The notes: generated by a model not told the origin, from the letters alone. A stretch of DNA of 64,000 nucleotides from Hygrophila difformis (GCA_030278955.1 JAOANR010000003.1:49448902-49512901), one strand, 5' to 3'. Counted from the stretch's first letter, positions 12,493 through 24,494 are shown. Program-made: numbers and translations.

Positions 12493-13007
12493 TGTAATAC
12501 CCGAGAATTTTCTAACATAAAATAAAACAATAATTAAATAAAGATAAGGAAATGAGAAATGAGATTTTACTTAAAAAGGAATTAAAGGAATTTAATTAAA
12601 TAAAAAGATTGATTAAAGGTAAATAAATTATACACCGGAACACGACACCAATGAACTCGAGAATTCGAGTCCAAACATTCAATTAGACCCGAGTAAAATT
12701 TAGAGAGAAAGTAGGAACCCGAAGATACCCCGGAAATCGGAATTCGGGAGCATAGAGGGATAGAAATCCGAAAGAGAGGAGGAAAGGCACGACGGATCGC
12801 ACGACCCGCCCGGACCGAAGTCCAGGCGAAGTCGGCGCGGTGGCCGCGCGGTCCATAGGCATTGGGCGCGCCACGACCGCGCCACGCGACAGATTCGCCC
12901 GTTGCGTGAATCTCTCGCCCGAACGCGGATTTTTCGACTTTCGGTTGAACATCTTTCGACCCAAGACCCTTAGGATCAGATCTTGGACGCCCTAGGTCTT
13001 AGTTATC

Positions 13008-13015
13008 TATAAATA
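13008..13015 (+). promoter_or_regulatory. LTR promoter TATA box
   Basis: TATAAATA, repeated at 17594-17601 and 22175-22182 in the other A LTRs. It lies on the minus strand at 44596-44603 in element B. It sits about 515 bases into the LTR, so U3 would be about 0.5 kb and the rest R-U5. Expected transcription start is about 30 bases downstream; not tested. Confidence 0.6.
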
Positions 13016-13333
13016 AGACCTCCTAAAAGCTCCGAATACGTTTGAAACCCTACGAAATCTCTCTATACACATCAAACCCTAATCCCGGAGTCGTCAGAGG
13101 CACGAAGGCATTCAAAGACTGAATCTTGGACGAATTTCGGAGACCCCCGTCACTGTGGTAAGCCTTGGTCCATTCTTTTCCATGTGTGATTCGAAAACGA
13201 ATCCTAAATTCGATCTTTTTCTATTCCAAACCCCCGATCCGGATCGAGAGCGAAGAACCCGACAAACGGAGAGAATAAACAGAGGACTGGAAGCCACGCC
13301 TCCGAATCGAAGATCCCGGACGCTCAACAATCT

Positions 13334-14564
13334 GTAAGTTAATGCTTACTTTGGTTTTGGGTTATTAAAAGATTCGAACATATAGATCTAATGGAACCCT
13401 ACCTAAAATCTGTCTACACCGGCGCAACACTTTTATTAAATTTATTCGGACCCCTTAAAACGTTCAAACGAGAAAACTTAAAACACGAAAAACATTCCTA
13501 AGACATTATTCTAGGTTGTGTAAAAATTTCATAATTTTTCATCGTGTTTTGATATCCGAAACCGATCGTAAACGAGCCTGCTTTAGATTTAGATCTTGAA
13601 ACGATGATATATTCTTTATTCGAACATGCTGGCATTTTTGACTAGGGGTCTAGGCCGAATTAGATCTTTAGACGAACATGAAAGTTGTAGATAATTGTCT
13701 TAAGATGATCTCTGTAAAAGTTCATCAAATTTAGAGTTCATTTGCTATGGTAGATATCGAAACGTTTAAACTGCTGTGTGAAAACGCGGACAGATTTGTG
13801 ATCTGACGAAAATTGACGTTGTTGACCTGTTTCGGTATCTCGGATCGAAAAAGTTAAAACACGAAAGTTGTAGATATCGACGTTTTGGAGTCAGTCGTGA
13901 AATTTTAGAATTTTTGAAATTAAATCTGATTTTTGACGAATTTTAGAGTAAACTGTGGTTGACCGAGTCAAAACTTGAAATCTTGTTAAAACGGTGAAAT
14001 TAGCCTTTGAGGTTGAAACGGATAGAAATACTTTGAAATACGATACACGAAATGAGAAAGATTAAAATATTGCGGGTTATGACTAAGCTAGATACTGTCA
14101 ATGTTCTCTGCGGCTTGGGACATAAGAGCCCAAGTGTATGTCTAGGTTGACGTAAGAGCCCTAGCGAAACACTGAACGTATGGCTAGCGGACGGATTAAC
14201 TCTAATTAAAAGATCGACCATGATACCTGTGGACATAAGAGCCCAGGCGTAAGGCTGGTGGACATAAGAGCCCTAGCGATGGTGATCTGTAAAAGAAACG
14301 AAACGAGACATCGATAAGGGAGTCCAATTAAATCCTTGACAATTTGTTTTTAAATTTATGGCAACTTATTTAACTACGTTGCAAGCTATATTTATGACCA
14401 TATGAATCCATGTCTTCTAAATTATGCGATTACATGAATTGTTTAAATTATGCACATGTTTTCTTTAAATTTAATTAAAGGCTTTGAAACCTCATAATCT
14501 TGTACGTGTTAACTTACTCAGCACGTAGTGCTGACCAAACCATTTTTATTTCTTTTTCTTTCAG
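13334..14564 (+). other. putative intron inside the LTR
   Basis: Donor CAATCT/GTAAGTTAATG at 13334 and acceptor TTTTTCTTTCAG ending at 14564 would remove 1231 bases of leader. LTR 2 keeps both (17920-19150, also 1231 bases). LTR 3 keeps the donor at 22501 but its acceptor reads TTTCCG. Equivalent pairs occur in elements B (minus, 44278-42846), C (51736-53420) and D (minus, 41841-41245). A second donor-like GGTAAGCC lies at 13157. Splicing is inferred only. Confidence 0.45.
14114..14277 (+). repeat. four short hairpins with a shared loop
   Basis: GACATAAGAGCCC (once GACGTAAGAGCCC) occurs four times. Each copy is flanked by bases that pair across it: CTTGGG/CCCAAG, CTAGG/CCTAG, CCTG/CAGG and GCTGG/CTAGC (one mismatch). 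The stems differ while the loop stays nearly constant, a pattern suggesting a structural role. The cluster recurs in all A and B LTRs and lies inside the putative intron. Confidence 0.6.
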
Positions 14565-14916
14565 AGTTGAGAATTATGCATCGTCATATGCATACACGGG
14601 AAGTTTGGGATGATATATTATTTTGAATTTTTGTATTAGACTAGATCTTGCATGAACGGGCCTGTTTAACCCGTGATTAGGCCATGTTGGCCCCATATTT
14701 AAATTCCGCTGCATTATACATATGTAAATATTATTTTCCGCTGCAACTTCGATGCATTATTTTTAACTTATATATGAATGGGCTGTTTGAATATTTTAAA
14801 TTCTGAAAAACCATAGCCTTGCATCTCTTTAGTGAGCTCGGAGAAACCGTGTCTTGCTAGGGAGGTGTGGCGATGACATCCCGACCTGGGTGATCGAAAA
14901 CCGGGGTGTTACAAAG

Positions 14917-14928
14917 TGGTATCAGAGC
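14917..14928 (+). promoter_or_regulatory. element A primer-binding site, unit 1
   Basis: TGGTATCAGAGC, complementary to the 3' end of plant initiator Met-tRNA, three bases (AAG) after LTR 1. The same motif is repeated about 50 bases later (14981 on), so the leader holds two copies. Confidence 0.9.
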
Positions 14929-15674
14929 CCAGAATATTTTAAAGCTATCTATTTTAAAGAAAATATCTGATACCAGAGTGGTATCAGAGCCCAGCTTATT
15001 TTTAGATTAGTATTTTTAAACCTATTATTATTATTATTTTTAAACTATTATTTTTAAACCATTATTATTTTTAAACTATTATTAATATTTTGACTATTAT
15101 TTTAAATTTTAAAGTATTATTTCCATGGAGAAATTTTTATTTTAAACCCATGGGGAAAATATATATATAGTGCATAAATTATTTTTGGGGGGAAATCATC
15201 ATTCGCATTTGCTTATTGCATCTCTTTTATGTAGAGAACTTAGAATCTTTGCGAATTTTAACTTAGAATCTTTGCGAATTTGAACTTAGAATCTTGGCGA
15301 AGTTGAACCTAGAATCTTGGCGAAATTATCTTAGATCTCTTGTTACACCTATATAATCTTGAGGCATGACATCGAATTAGAAACAATAACTAGATACTGA
15401 TCCTGCCTTAGTTCTAGATCGCGTTCATCTAAGCGCACGCCTAAGCATAACAAATCCCGGCTCTAGCCATTCCTATCATGGTACGAACTAGAAAACTTCC
15501 TCATGTGGAACAATAAGAAAATCAAGTTTTATTAAAACACTTTTTATTCCAAAAATCTTGTTTGGATTTCCAAACAACAAATCCGAAAATTTGAAATTAG
15601 AAATTTACGAAACGTCTTGTTCGAGCGATCTATCTAAACCAACATAAGCTAATCTATACGCGTTGTAACAGAAA
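14929..15674 (+). other. element A leader between primer site and gag
   Basis: Low-complexity TATTATTTTTAAAC runs, then a short repeat ACTTAGAATCTTTGCGAA in about four variants (15238-15330), then ordinary leader to the gag ATG. No open frame of note. The same leader precedes gag copy 2 and, reversed, the gag of element B. Confidence 0.6.
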
Positions 15675-16792
15675 ATGGCGCCTAGGAGGAAACCAAGGAA
15701 GGTGAGTCCAAACGGCACTGACGCTAACCTTTCCAACACGCCCAACAACAGTGAAAGTCCTCAGAACCTAGGAGAGCAAGTGCCTCAAGCGCCCAATAAT
15801 ATGGAAGCACGTTTAAAATCTGTAGAGGAACTCCTTGTAGCATTGGAAAATGCCGAGGTGCATAGGACACAAACAGTACCTCCGCCAGTAGCCCGAGTCA
15901 ACTACTTGGCATTAGTGAACCCTTACCACCCACCCCATTATGACGGCCAAGAGGATCCAGCCAAGTTGGAAGGATGGATCCGTACCTTTGACAAGCTCTT
16001 GAACGCTATCAAGTGCCCTGATGAGGAGAAGATACACGTAGTGACCTACTACCTAGGAGGCGAAGCCGATGAGTGGTGGCAAAATCTCCAAGCAAATTCA
16101 GTGGAAGACGAAGAAGCCTACACTTGGGAAGAACTTAAGGAAGCTTTGAGAGAAAGATTCTACCCACTGAGCACCAAGACTGCGAAGTACGAGGAGTTCA
16201 TCAACTTAAAGCAAGGTGCGCAAACAGTGCAAGAGTACTACAACAAATTCAAGGAGCTAGTACGTTCGCTGCGAGGATAGTACCAACCGACTCTGACAAG
16301 GCTCAGAAATTCGAGATGGGTCTGAACCTTAGTATCCGGGAGATACTTGCAGTAGGACAATTCACGAACCTGCAGACGATATATGATCGCGCCGTATCAA
16401 TTGCTCGAATTCAGCAATTGAAGCGTAAGGAACATGGTGAGTCGAGCAAGGACTCGCAAGGACTTGAGAAGAAGGATCGGAAAGACAACAATAACAACTC
16501 TAGGAAAGACAAGGGATCCCGAAGGAAAGGAAATAAAGGTCTCAACAATGGGGGAGACGACAACCGTGGTGCGTTTATACCACGTTGCCCACGATGCAAC
16601 CATGCACATCTGGTGCGCCAATGCCCGAAGCCTGGAACCTGCCGTAGGTGCGGCAAGCTTGGTCACAAGGCTAGTGGATGTCGAACGCCAGAGGAGGCGA
16701 TCGAAAAGAGAGTAGATTTGGTGAACCTTCACCAAGGGGAGAGTGACGAGGAACAAGACCAAAACCCGAACCCTCTTGAGTATAATGAATAG
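15675..16792 (+). pseudogene. gag: element A gag, copy 1, one-base deletion
   Basis: Retrotransposon capsid and nucleocapsid protein. The capsid region has YHPPHYDGQEDPAKLEGWIR, then CPDEEKIHVVTYYLGGEADE and WW, and EFINLKQGAQTVQEYYNKF, the usual plant Ty3/gypsy gag pattern. A basic tract and two zinc knuckles follow: CPRCNHAHLVRQC (C-X2-C-X3-H-X4-C) and CRRCGKLGHKASGC (C-X2-C-X4-H-X4-C). One base is missing at about 16264 (ACGTTCG against ACGATTCG in copy 2), which stops the frame at 16280. The rest continues in another frame from before 16316 to 16792. No protease follows. Otherwise almost identical to copy 2. Confidence 0.92.
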
Positions 16793-17070
16793 GCAGTTAT
16801 GGGGACATAACTAAAGTCCTAAGGGGGAGGGGATGTGATACCCCCGTAACAATTTATTTTTGGAGTTCGACTCGATTAGATGTATCCTAAACAAAAATAA
16901 ATAAACAAATTCAAATTGTTTTGAACTACGTTATGGCTTGATCCCTTCACAGGGTACGTAGGCAGCTTAGAAGTCTTAAGTCTAACTTCAGTCACAAAAT
17001 AACAAAACAAACAAAAAAAAAAAACCTTAGCACGAGAAAGGCCGTAACACAACTTCGAGGACGAAGTTGA

Positions 17071-17088
17071 TTCTTAAGGAGGGTAGAC
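17071..17088 (+). promoter_or_regulatory. element A polypurine tract
   Basis: TTCTTAAGGAGGGTAGAC directly before LTR 2. An equivalent tract precedes LTR 3 (21652-21669), and related tracts are found in B, C and D. It is the expected second-strand primer. Confidence 0.8.
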
Positions 17089-19499
17089 TGTAATACCCGA
17101 GAATTTTCTAACATAAAATAAAACAATAATTAAATAAAGATAAGGAAATGAGAAATGAGATTTTACTTAAAAAGGAATTAAAGGAATTTAATTAAATAAA
17201 AAAATGGATTAAAGGTAAATAAATTATACACCGGAACACGACACCAATGAACTCGAGAATTCGAGTCCAAACATTCAATTAGACCCGAGTAAAAATTTAG
17301 AAAGAAAGTAGGAACCCGAAGATACCCCGGAAATCGGAATTCGGGAGCATAGAGGGATAGAAATCCGAAAGAGAGGAGGAAAGGCACGAAGGATCGCACG
17401 ACCCGCCCGGACCGAAGTCCAGGCGAAGTCGGCGCGGTGGCCGCGCGGTCCATAGGCATTGGGCGCGCCACGCGACAGATTCGCCCGTTGCGTGAATCTC
17501 TCGCCCGAACGCGGATTTTTCGACTTTCGGTTGAACATCTTTCGACCCAAGACCCTTAGGGTCAGATATTGGACGCCCTAGGTCTTAGTTATCTATAAAT
17601 AAGACCTCCTAAAAGCTCCGAATATGTTTGAAACCCTACGAAATCTCTCTATACACATCAAACCCTAATCCCGGAGTCGTCAGAGGCACAAAGGCATTCA
17701 AAGACTGAATCTTGGACGAATTTCGGAGACCCCCGTCGCTGTGGTAAGCCTTGGTCCATTCTTTTCCATGTGTGATTCGAAAACGAATCCTAAATTCGAT
17801 CTTTTTCTATTCGAAACCCCCGATCCGGATCGAGAGCGAAGAATCCGACAAACGGAGAGAATAAACGGAGGACTGGAAGCCGCGCCTCCAAATCGAAGAT
17901 CCCGGACGCTCAACAATCTGTAAGTTAATGCTTACATTGGTTTTGGGTTGTTAAAAGATTCGAACTTATAGATCTAATGGAACCCTACCTAGAATCTGTC
18001 TACACAAGCGCAACACTATTATTGAATTTATTCGGATGCCTTAAAACGTTCAAACGAGAAAACGTAAAACACGAAAAACATTCCTAAGACATTATTCTAG
18101 GTTGTGTAAAAATTTCATAATTTTTCATCGTGTTTTGATATCCGAAACCGATCGTAAACGAGCCTGCTTTAGATTTAGATCTTGAAACGATGATAGATTC
18201 TTTATTCGAACTTGCTGGCATTTTTGACTAGGGTTCTAGGCCGAATTAGATCTTTAGCCGAACATAAAAGTTGTAGATAATTGTCTTAAAATGATCTCTG
18301 TAAAATTTCATCAAATTTAGAGTTCATTTGCTATGGTAGATCTCGAAACTTTTAAACTGCTGTGTGAAAACGCGGACAGATTTTTGATCTGACGAAAATT
18401 GACGTTGTTGACCTATTTCGGTATCTCGGATCGAAAAAGTTAAAACACCAAAGTTGTAGATCTCGACGTTTTGGAATCAGTCGTGAAATTTCGGAATTTT
18501 TGAAATTAAATCTGATTTTTGACGAATTTTAGAGTAAACTGTGGTTGACCGAGTCAAAACTTGAAATCTTGTTGAAACGGTGAAATTAGCCTTTGAGGTT
18601 GAAACGGATAGAAATACTTTGAAATACGATACATGAAACGAGAAAGATTAAAATATTGCGGGTTATGACTAAGCTAGATACTGTCAATGTTCTCTGCGGC
18701 TTGGGACATAAGAGCCCAAGTGTATGTCTAGGTTGACGTAAGAGCCCTAGCGAAACACTGATCATATGGCTAGCGGATGGATTAACTCTAATTAAAAGAT
18801 CGACCACGATACCTGTGGACATAAGAGCCCAGGCGTAAGGCTGGTGGATATAAGAGCCCTAGCGGTGGTGATCTATAAAAGAAACGAAACGAGACATCGA
18901 TAAGGGAGTCCAATTAAATCCTTGACAATTTGTTTTTAAATTTATGGCAACTTATTTAACTACGTTGCAAGCTATATTTATGACCGTATGAATCCATGTC
19001 TTCTAAATTATGCGATTACATGAATTGTTTAAATTATGCACATGTTTTCATTAAATTTAATTAAAGGCTTTGAAATCTCATAATCTTGTACGTGTTAACT
19101 TACTCAGCACGTAGTGCTGACCAAACCATTTCTATTTCTTTTTCTTTCAGAGTTGAGAATTATGCATCGTCATATGCATACACGGGAAGTTCGGGATGAT
19201 ATATTATTTTGAATTTTTGTATTAGACTAGATCTTGCATGAACGGGCCTGTTTAACCCGTGATTAGGCCATGCTGGCCCCATATTTAAATTCCGCTGCAT
19301 TATACATATGTAAATATTATTTTCCGCTGCAACTTCGATGTATTATTTTTAACTTATATATGAATGGGCTGTTTGAATATTTTAAATTCTGAAAAACCAT
19401 AGCCTTGCATCTCTTTAGTGAGCTCGGAGAAACCGTGTCTTGCTAGGGAGGTGTGGCGGTGACATCCCGACCTGGGTGACCGAAAACCGGGGTGTTACA
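17089..19499 (+). repeat. element A LTR 2 (2411 bp, shared by both units)
   Basis: Middle LTR of the array, equal in length to LTR 3 and sharing most variants with it. It has intact splice-like signals and the hairpin cluster. Private changes (AAGTTCGGG, CATGCTGG) show some drift since the array formed. Confidence 0.92.
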
Positions 19500-19502
19500 A
19501 AG

Positions 19503-19514
19503 TGGTATCAGAGC
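19503..19514 (+). promoter_or_regulatory. element A primer-binding site, unit 2
   Basis: TGGTATCAGAGC three bases after LTR 2, as in unit 1, followed by the same repeated leader up to gag copy 2 at 20259. Confidence 0.88.
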
Positions 19515-20258
19515 CCAGAATATTTTAAAGCTATCTATTTTAAAGAAAATATCTGATACCAGAGTGGTATCAGAGCCCGGCTTATTTTTAAATTAGTATT
19601 TTTAAACCTATAATTATTATTATTTTTAAACTATTATTTTTAAACCATTATTATTTTTAAACTATTATTAATATTTTGACTATTATTTTAAATTTTAAAG
19701 TATTATTTCCATGGAGAAATTTTTATTTTAAACCCATGGGGAAAATATATATAGTGCATAAATTATTTTTGGGGGGAAATCATCATTCGCATTTGCTTAT
19801 TGCATCTCTTTTATGTAGAGAACTTAGAATCTTTGCGAATTTTAACTTAGAATCTTTGCGAATTTGAACTTAGAATCTTGGCGAAGTTGAACCTAGAATC
19901 TTGGCGAAATTATCTTAGATCTCTTGTTACACCTATATAATCTTGAGGCATGACATCGAATTAGAAACAATAACTAGATACTGATCCTGCCTTAGTTCTA
20001 GATCGCGTTCATCTAAGCGCACGCCTAAGCATAACAAATCCCGGCTCTAGCCATTCCTATCATGGTACGAACTAGAAAACTTCCTCATGTGGAACAATAA
20101 GAAAATCAAGTTTTATTAAAACACTTTTTATTCCAAAAATCTTGTTTGGATTTCCAAACAACAAATCCGAAAATTTGAAATTAGAAATTTACGAAACGTC
20201 TTGTTCGAGCGATCTATCTAAACCAACATAAGCTAATCTATACGCGTTGTAACAGAAA

Positions 20259-21376
20259 ATGGCGCCTAGGAGGAAACCAAGGAAGGTGAGTCCAAACGGC
20301 ACTGACGCTAACCTTTCCAACACGCCCAACAACAGTGAAAGTCCTCAGAACCTAGGAGAGCAAGTGCCTCAAGCGCCCAATAATATGGAAGCACGTTTAA
20401 AATCTGTAGAGGAACTCCTTGTAGCATTGGAAAATGCCGAGGTGCATAGGACACAAACAGTACCTCCGCCAGTAGCCCGAGTCAACTACTTGGCATTAGT
20501 GAACCCTTACCACCCACCCCATTGTGACGGCCAAGAGGATCCAGCCAAGTTGGAAGGATGGATCCGTACCTTTGACAAGCTCTTGAACGCTATCAAGTGC
20601 CCTGATGAGGAGAAGATACACGTAGTGACCTACTACCTAGGAGGCGAAGCCGATGAGTGGTGGCAAAATCTTCAAGCAAATTCAGTGGAAGACGAGAAGC
20701 CTACACTTGGGAAGAACTTAAGGAAGCTTTGAGAGAAAGATTCTACCCACTGAGCACCAAGACTGCGAAGTACGAGGAGTTCATCAACTTAAAGCAAGGT
20801 GCGCAAACAGTGCAAGAGTACTACAACAAATTCAAGGAGCTAGTACGATTCGCTGCGAGGATAGTACCAACCGACTCTGACAAGGCTCAAAAATTCGAGA
20901 TGGGTCTGAACCTTAGTATCCGGGAGATACTTGCAGTAGGACAATTCACGAACCTGCAGACGATATATGATCGCGCCGTATCAATTGCTCAAATTCAGCA
21001 ATTGAAGCGTAAGGAACATGGTGAGTCGAGCAAGGACTCGCAAGGACTTGAGAAGAAGGATCGGAAAGACAACAATAACAACTCTAGGAAAGACAAGGGA
21101 TCCCGAAGGAAAGGAAATAAAGGTCTCAACAATGGGGGAGACGACAACCGTGGTGCGTTTATACCACGTTGCCCACGATGCAACCATGCACATCTGGTGC
21201 GCCAATGCCCGAAGCCTGGAACCTGCCGTAGGTGCGGCAAGCTTGGTCACAAGGCTAGTGGATGTCGAACGCCAGAGGAGGCGATCGAAAAGAGAGTAGA
21301 TTTGGTGAACCTTCACCAAGGGGAGAGTGACGAGGAACAAGACCAAAACCCGAACCCTCTTGAGAATAATGAATAG
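20259..21376 (+). pseudogene. gag: element A gag, copy 2, one-base deletion
   Basis: Same protein as copy 1, with a different lesion. One A is missing near 20695 (GACGAGAAG against GACGAAGAAG), shifting the frame after residue about 145. The second part is open from before 20657 to 21376, with the full capsid C-terminus and both zinc knuckles. Each tandem copy is therefore intact where the other is broken. Confidence 0.92.
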
Positions 21377-21669
21377 GCAGTTATGGGGACATAACTAAAG
21401 TCCTAAGGGGGAGGGGATGTGATACCCCCGTAACAATTTATTTTTGGAGTTCGACTCGATTAGATGTATCCTAAACAAAAATAAATAAACAAATTCAAAT
21501 TGTTTTGAACTACGTTATGGCTTGATCCCTTCACAGGGTACGTAGGCAGCTTAGAAGTCTTAATTCTAAGTTCAGTCACAAAATAACAAAACAAACAAAA
21601 AAAAACCTTAGCACGAGAAAGGCCGTAACACAACTTCGAGGACGTAGTTGATTCTTAAGGAGGGTAGAC

Positions 21670-24080
21670 TGTAATACCCGAGAATTTTCTAACATAAAAT
21701 AAAACAATAATTAAATAAAGATAAGGAAATGAGAAATGAGATTTTACTTAAAAAGGAATTAAAGGAATTTAATTAAATAAAAAGATGGATTAAAGGTAAA
21801 TAAATTATACACCGGAACACGACACCAATGAACTCGAGAATTCGAATCCAAACATTCAATTAGACCCGAGTAAAAATTTAGAAAGAAAGTAGGAACCCGA
21901 AGATACCCCGGAAATCGGAATTCGGGAGCATAGAGGGATAGAAATCCGAAAGAGAGGAGGAAAGGCACGACGGATCGCACGACCCGCCCGGACCGAAGTC
22001 CGGGCGAAGTCGGCGCGGTGGCCGCGCGGTCCATAGGCATTGGGCGCGCCACGCGACAGATTCGCCTGTTGCGTGAATCTCTCGCCCGAACGCGGATTTT
22101 TCGACTTTCGGTTGAACATCTTTCGACCCAAGACCCTTAGGGTCAGATATTGGACGCCCTAGGTCTTAGTTATCTATAAATAAGACCTCCTAAAAGCTCC
22201 GAATACGTTTGAAACCCTACGAAATCTCTCTATACACATCAAACCCTAATCCCGGAGTCGTCAGAGGCACGAAGGCATTCAAAGACTGAATCTTGGACGA
22301 ATTTCGGAGACCCCCGTCGCTGTGGTAAGCCTTGGTCCATTCTTTTCCATGTGTGATTCGAAAACGAATCCTAAATTCGATCTTTTTCTATTCGAAACCC
22401 CCGATCCGGATCGAGAGCGAAGAACCCGACAAACGGAGAGAATAAACGGAGGACTGGAAGCCACGCCTCCGAATCGAAGATCCCGGACGCTCAACAATCT
22501 GTAAGTTAATGCTTACTTTGGTTTTGGGTTGTTAAAAGATTCGAACATATAGATCTAATGGAACCCTACCTAAAATCTGTCTACACCGGCGCAGCACTAT
22601 TATTGAATTTATTCGGACCCCTTAAAACGTTCAAACGAGAAAACTTAAAACACAAAAAACATTCCTAAGACATTATTATAGGTTGTGTAAAAATTTCATA
22701 ATTTTTCATCGTGTTTTGATATCCGAAACCGATCGTAAACGAGCCTGCTTTAGTTTTAGATCTTGAAACGATGATAGATTCTTTATTCGAACTTGCTGGC
22801 GTTTTTGACTAGGGTTCTAGGCCGAATTAGATCTTTAGCCGAACATAAAAGTTGTAGATAATTGTCTTAAAATGATCTCTGTAAAATTTCATCAAATTTA
22901 GAGTTCATTTGCTATGGTAGATCTCGAAACTTTTAAACTGCTGTGTGAAAACGCGGACAGATTTTTGATCTGACGAAAATTGACGTTGTTGACCTATTTC
23001 GGTATCTCGGATCGAAAAAGTTAAAACACCAAAGTTGTAGATCTCGACGTTTTGGAATCAGTCGTGAAATTTCGGAATTTTTGAAATTAAATCTGATTTT
23101 TGACGAATTTTAGAGTAAACTGTGGTTGACCGAGTCAAAACTTGAAATCTTGTTGAAACGGTGAAATTAGCCTTTGAGGTTGAAAAGGATAGAAATACTT
23201 TGAAATACGATACATGAAACGAGAAAGATTAAAATATTGCGGGTTATGACTAAGCTAGATACTGTCAATGTTCTCTGCGGCTTGGGACATAAGAGCCCAA
23301 GTGTATGTCTAGGTTGACGTAAGAGCCCTAGCGAAACACTGATCATATGGCTAGCGGACGGATTAACTCTAATTAAAAGATCGACCACGATACCTGTGGA
23401 CATAAGAGCCCAAGCATAAGGCTGGTGGATATAAGAGCCCTAGCGGTGGTGATCTATAAAAGAAACGAAACGAGACATCGATAAGGGAGTCCAATTAAAT
23501 CCTTGACAATTTGTTTTTAAATTTATGGCAACTTATTTAACTACGTTGCAAGCTATATTTATGACCGTATGAATCCATGTCTTCTAAATTATGCGATTAC
23601 ATGAATTGTTTAAATTATGCACATGTTTTCATTAAATTTAATTAAAGGCTTTGAAACCTCATAATCTTGTACGTGTTAACTTACTCAGCACGTAGTGCTG
23701 ACCAAACCATTTTTATTTCTTTTTCTTTCCGAGTTGAGAATTATGCATCGTCATATGCATACACGGGAAGTTTGGGATGATATATTATTTTGAATTTTTG
23801 TATTAGACTAGATCTTGCATGAACGGGCCTGTTTAACCCGTGATTAGGCCATGTTGGCCCCATATTTAAATTCCGCTGCATTATACATATGTAAATATTA
23901 TTTTCCGCTGCAACTTCGATGTATTATTTTTAACTTATATATGAATGGGCTGTTTGAATATTTTAAATTCTGAAAAACCATAGCCTTGCATCTCTTTAGT
24001 GAGCTCGGAGAAACCGTGTCTTGCTAGGGAGGTGTGGCGGTGACATCCCGACCTGGGTGACCGAAAACCGGGGTGTTACA
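21670..24080 (+). repeat. element A LTR 3 (2411 bp)
   Basis: Last LTR of the array, ending GGGTGTTACA at the GGACA duplication. Its putative splice acceptor is changed from TTTCAG to TTTCCG (23725-23731). Confidence 0.92.
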
Positions 24081-24494
24081 GGACACGTGTGATGTAGTCG
24101 GACACGTTATCTGACTCTCTCATTTTCATGCTTTCAAGCTCTCCATGAAGGGTTTGGAGACGCACTTGCTTTACTCGGTCGGCACCTTTGAATGATTTTT
24201 CAAGGATGTCCCACGCTTCTTTTGAAGTGGTGGCACCGGATATCTTTTCGAAGCCTGACTCATCAACGGCTCGAAATAACATGTAAAGGGCTCCACTATC
24301 TTTGGATCGTGCATCTTTCAATGCTTTCTGTTCAGCTGCGGTTAATTTTCCGGTAATTTCTGTTCTTCAAAACCATTTTGAACCACGTCTCATGCATCTT
24401 GAGCTCTGAAAAGGGCTTTCATTTGAATACTCCATTTCTCGTAATTTTCTTTTGTAAGCTCCGGCAGTGGCATTTGTCCCGTGATATTCGCCAT
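24081..24494 (-). pseudogene. copia gag N-terminal part with a nonsense codon
   Basis: ATG at 24494, then MANITGQMPLPELTKENYEK and the copia gag motif WSIQMKALF. Codon 35 is TGA (24390-24392) where the family normally has Trp (after AQDA). The frame then resumes through DARSKDSGALYMLFRAVDES and GADRVKQVRLQTLHGELESM to ITRV, where element A entered. The first bases (GGACA, 24081-24085) are the right target duplication. The long frame downstream of the stop suggests the stop is recent. Confidence 0.88.

Larger units (their letters stand above)
12493..14913 (+). repeat. element A LTR 1 (2421 bp)
   Basis: Begins TGTAATACCCGAGAATTTTC and ends CCGGGGTGTTACA, so the ends are roughly inverted copies. 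It differs from LTRs 2 and 3 by shared variants, such as an extra block of about 11 bases near 12870 and GATCTTGG instead of GATATTGG. The latter two therefore form the more recently paired set. It contains a TATA box, splice-like signals and a hairpin cluster described separately. Confidence 0.92.
12493..24080 (+). mobile_element. element A: tandem LTR-gag-LTR-gag-LTR array
   Basis: Three LTRs (12493-14913, 17089-19499, 21670-24080) alternate with two internal regions that encode gag only. Each internal region starts with a Met-tRNA primer site, and each ends at a polypurine tract AAGGAGGGTAGAC. No protease, reverse transcriptase or integrase is present: only about 300 bases lie between the gag stop and the next LTR. 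One target duplication (GGACA) brackets the whole array, so it either inserted as one unit or was enlarged afterwards by recombination. The layout fits non-autonomous retrotransposons with only a GAG domain (TR-GAG type), here in tandem. Confidence 0.92.

Noticed and set aside
12683..12964. Frames rich in Arg/Pro at LTR starts (also in LTRs 2, 3 and B)
   Set aside because: GC-rich U3 sequence upstream of the TATA box, with indels between copies that shift the frames. Not coding.
14917..14928. tRNA-like sequences at the several TGGTATCAGAGC sites
   Set aside because: They are only the 12-base primer-binding sites complementary to initiator Met-tRNA. No cloverleaf is present, so no tRNA gene is called.
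16397..16762. 121-codon minus-strand frame over gag (also 20981-21346 and, reversed, in element B)
   Set aside because: Shadow frame opposite the conserved zinc-knuckle region; its conservation follows from gag.
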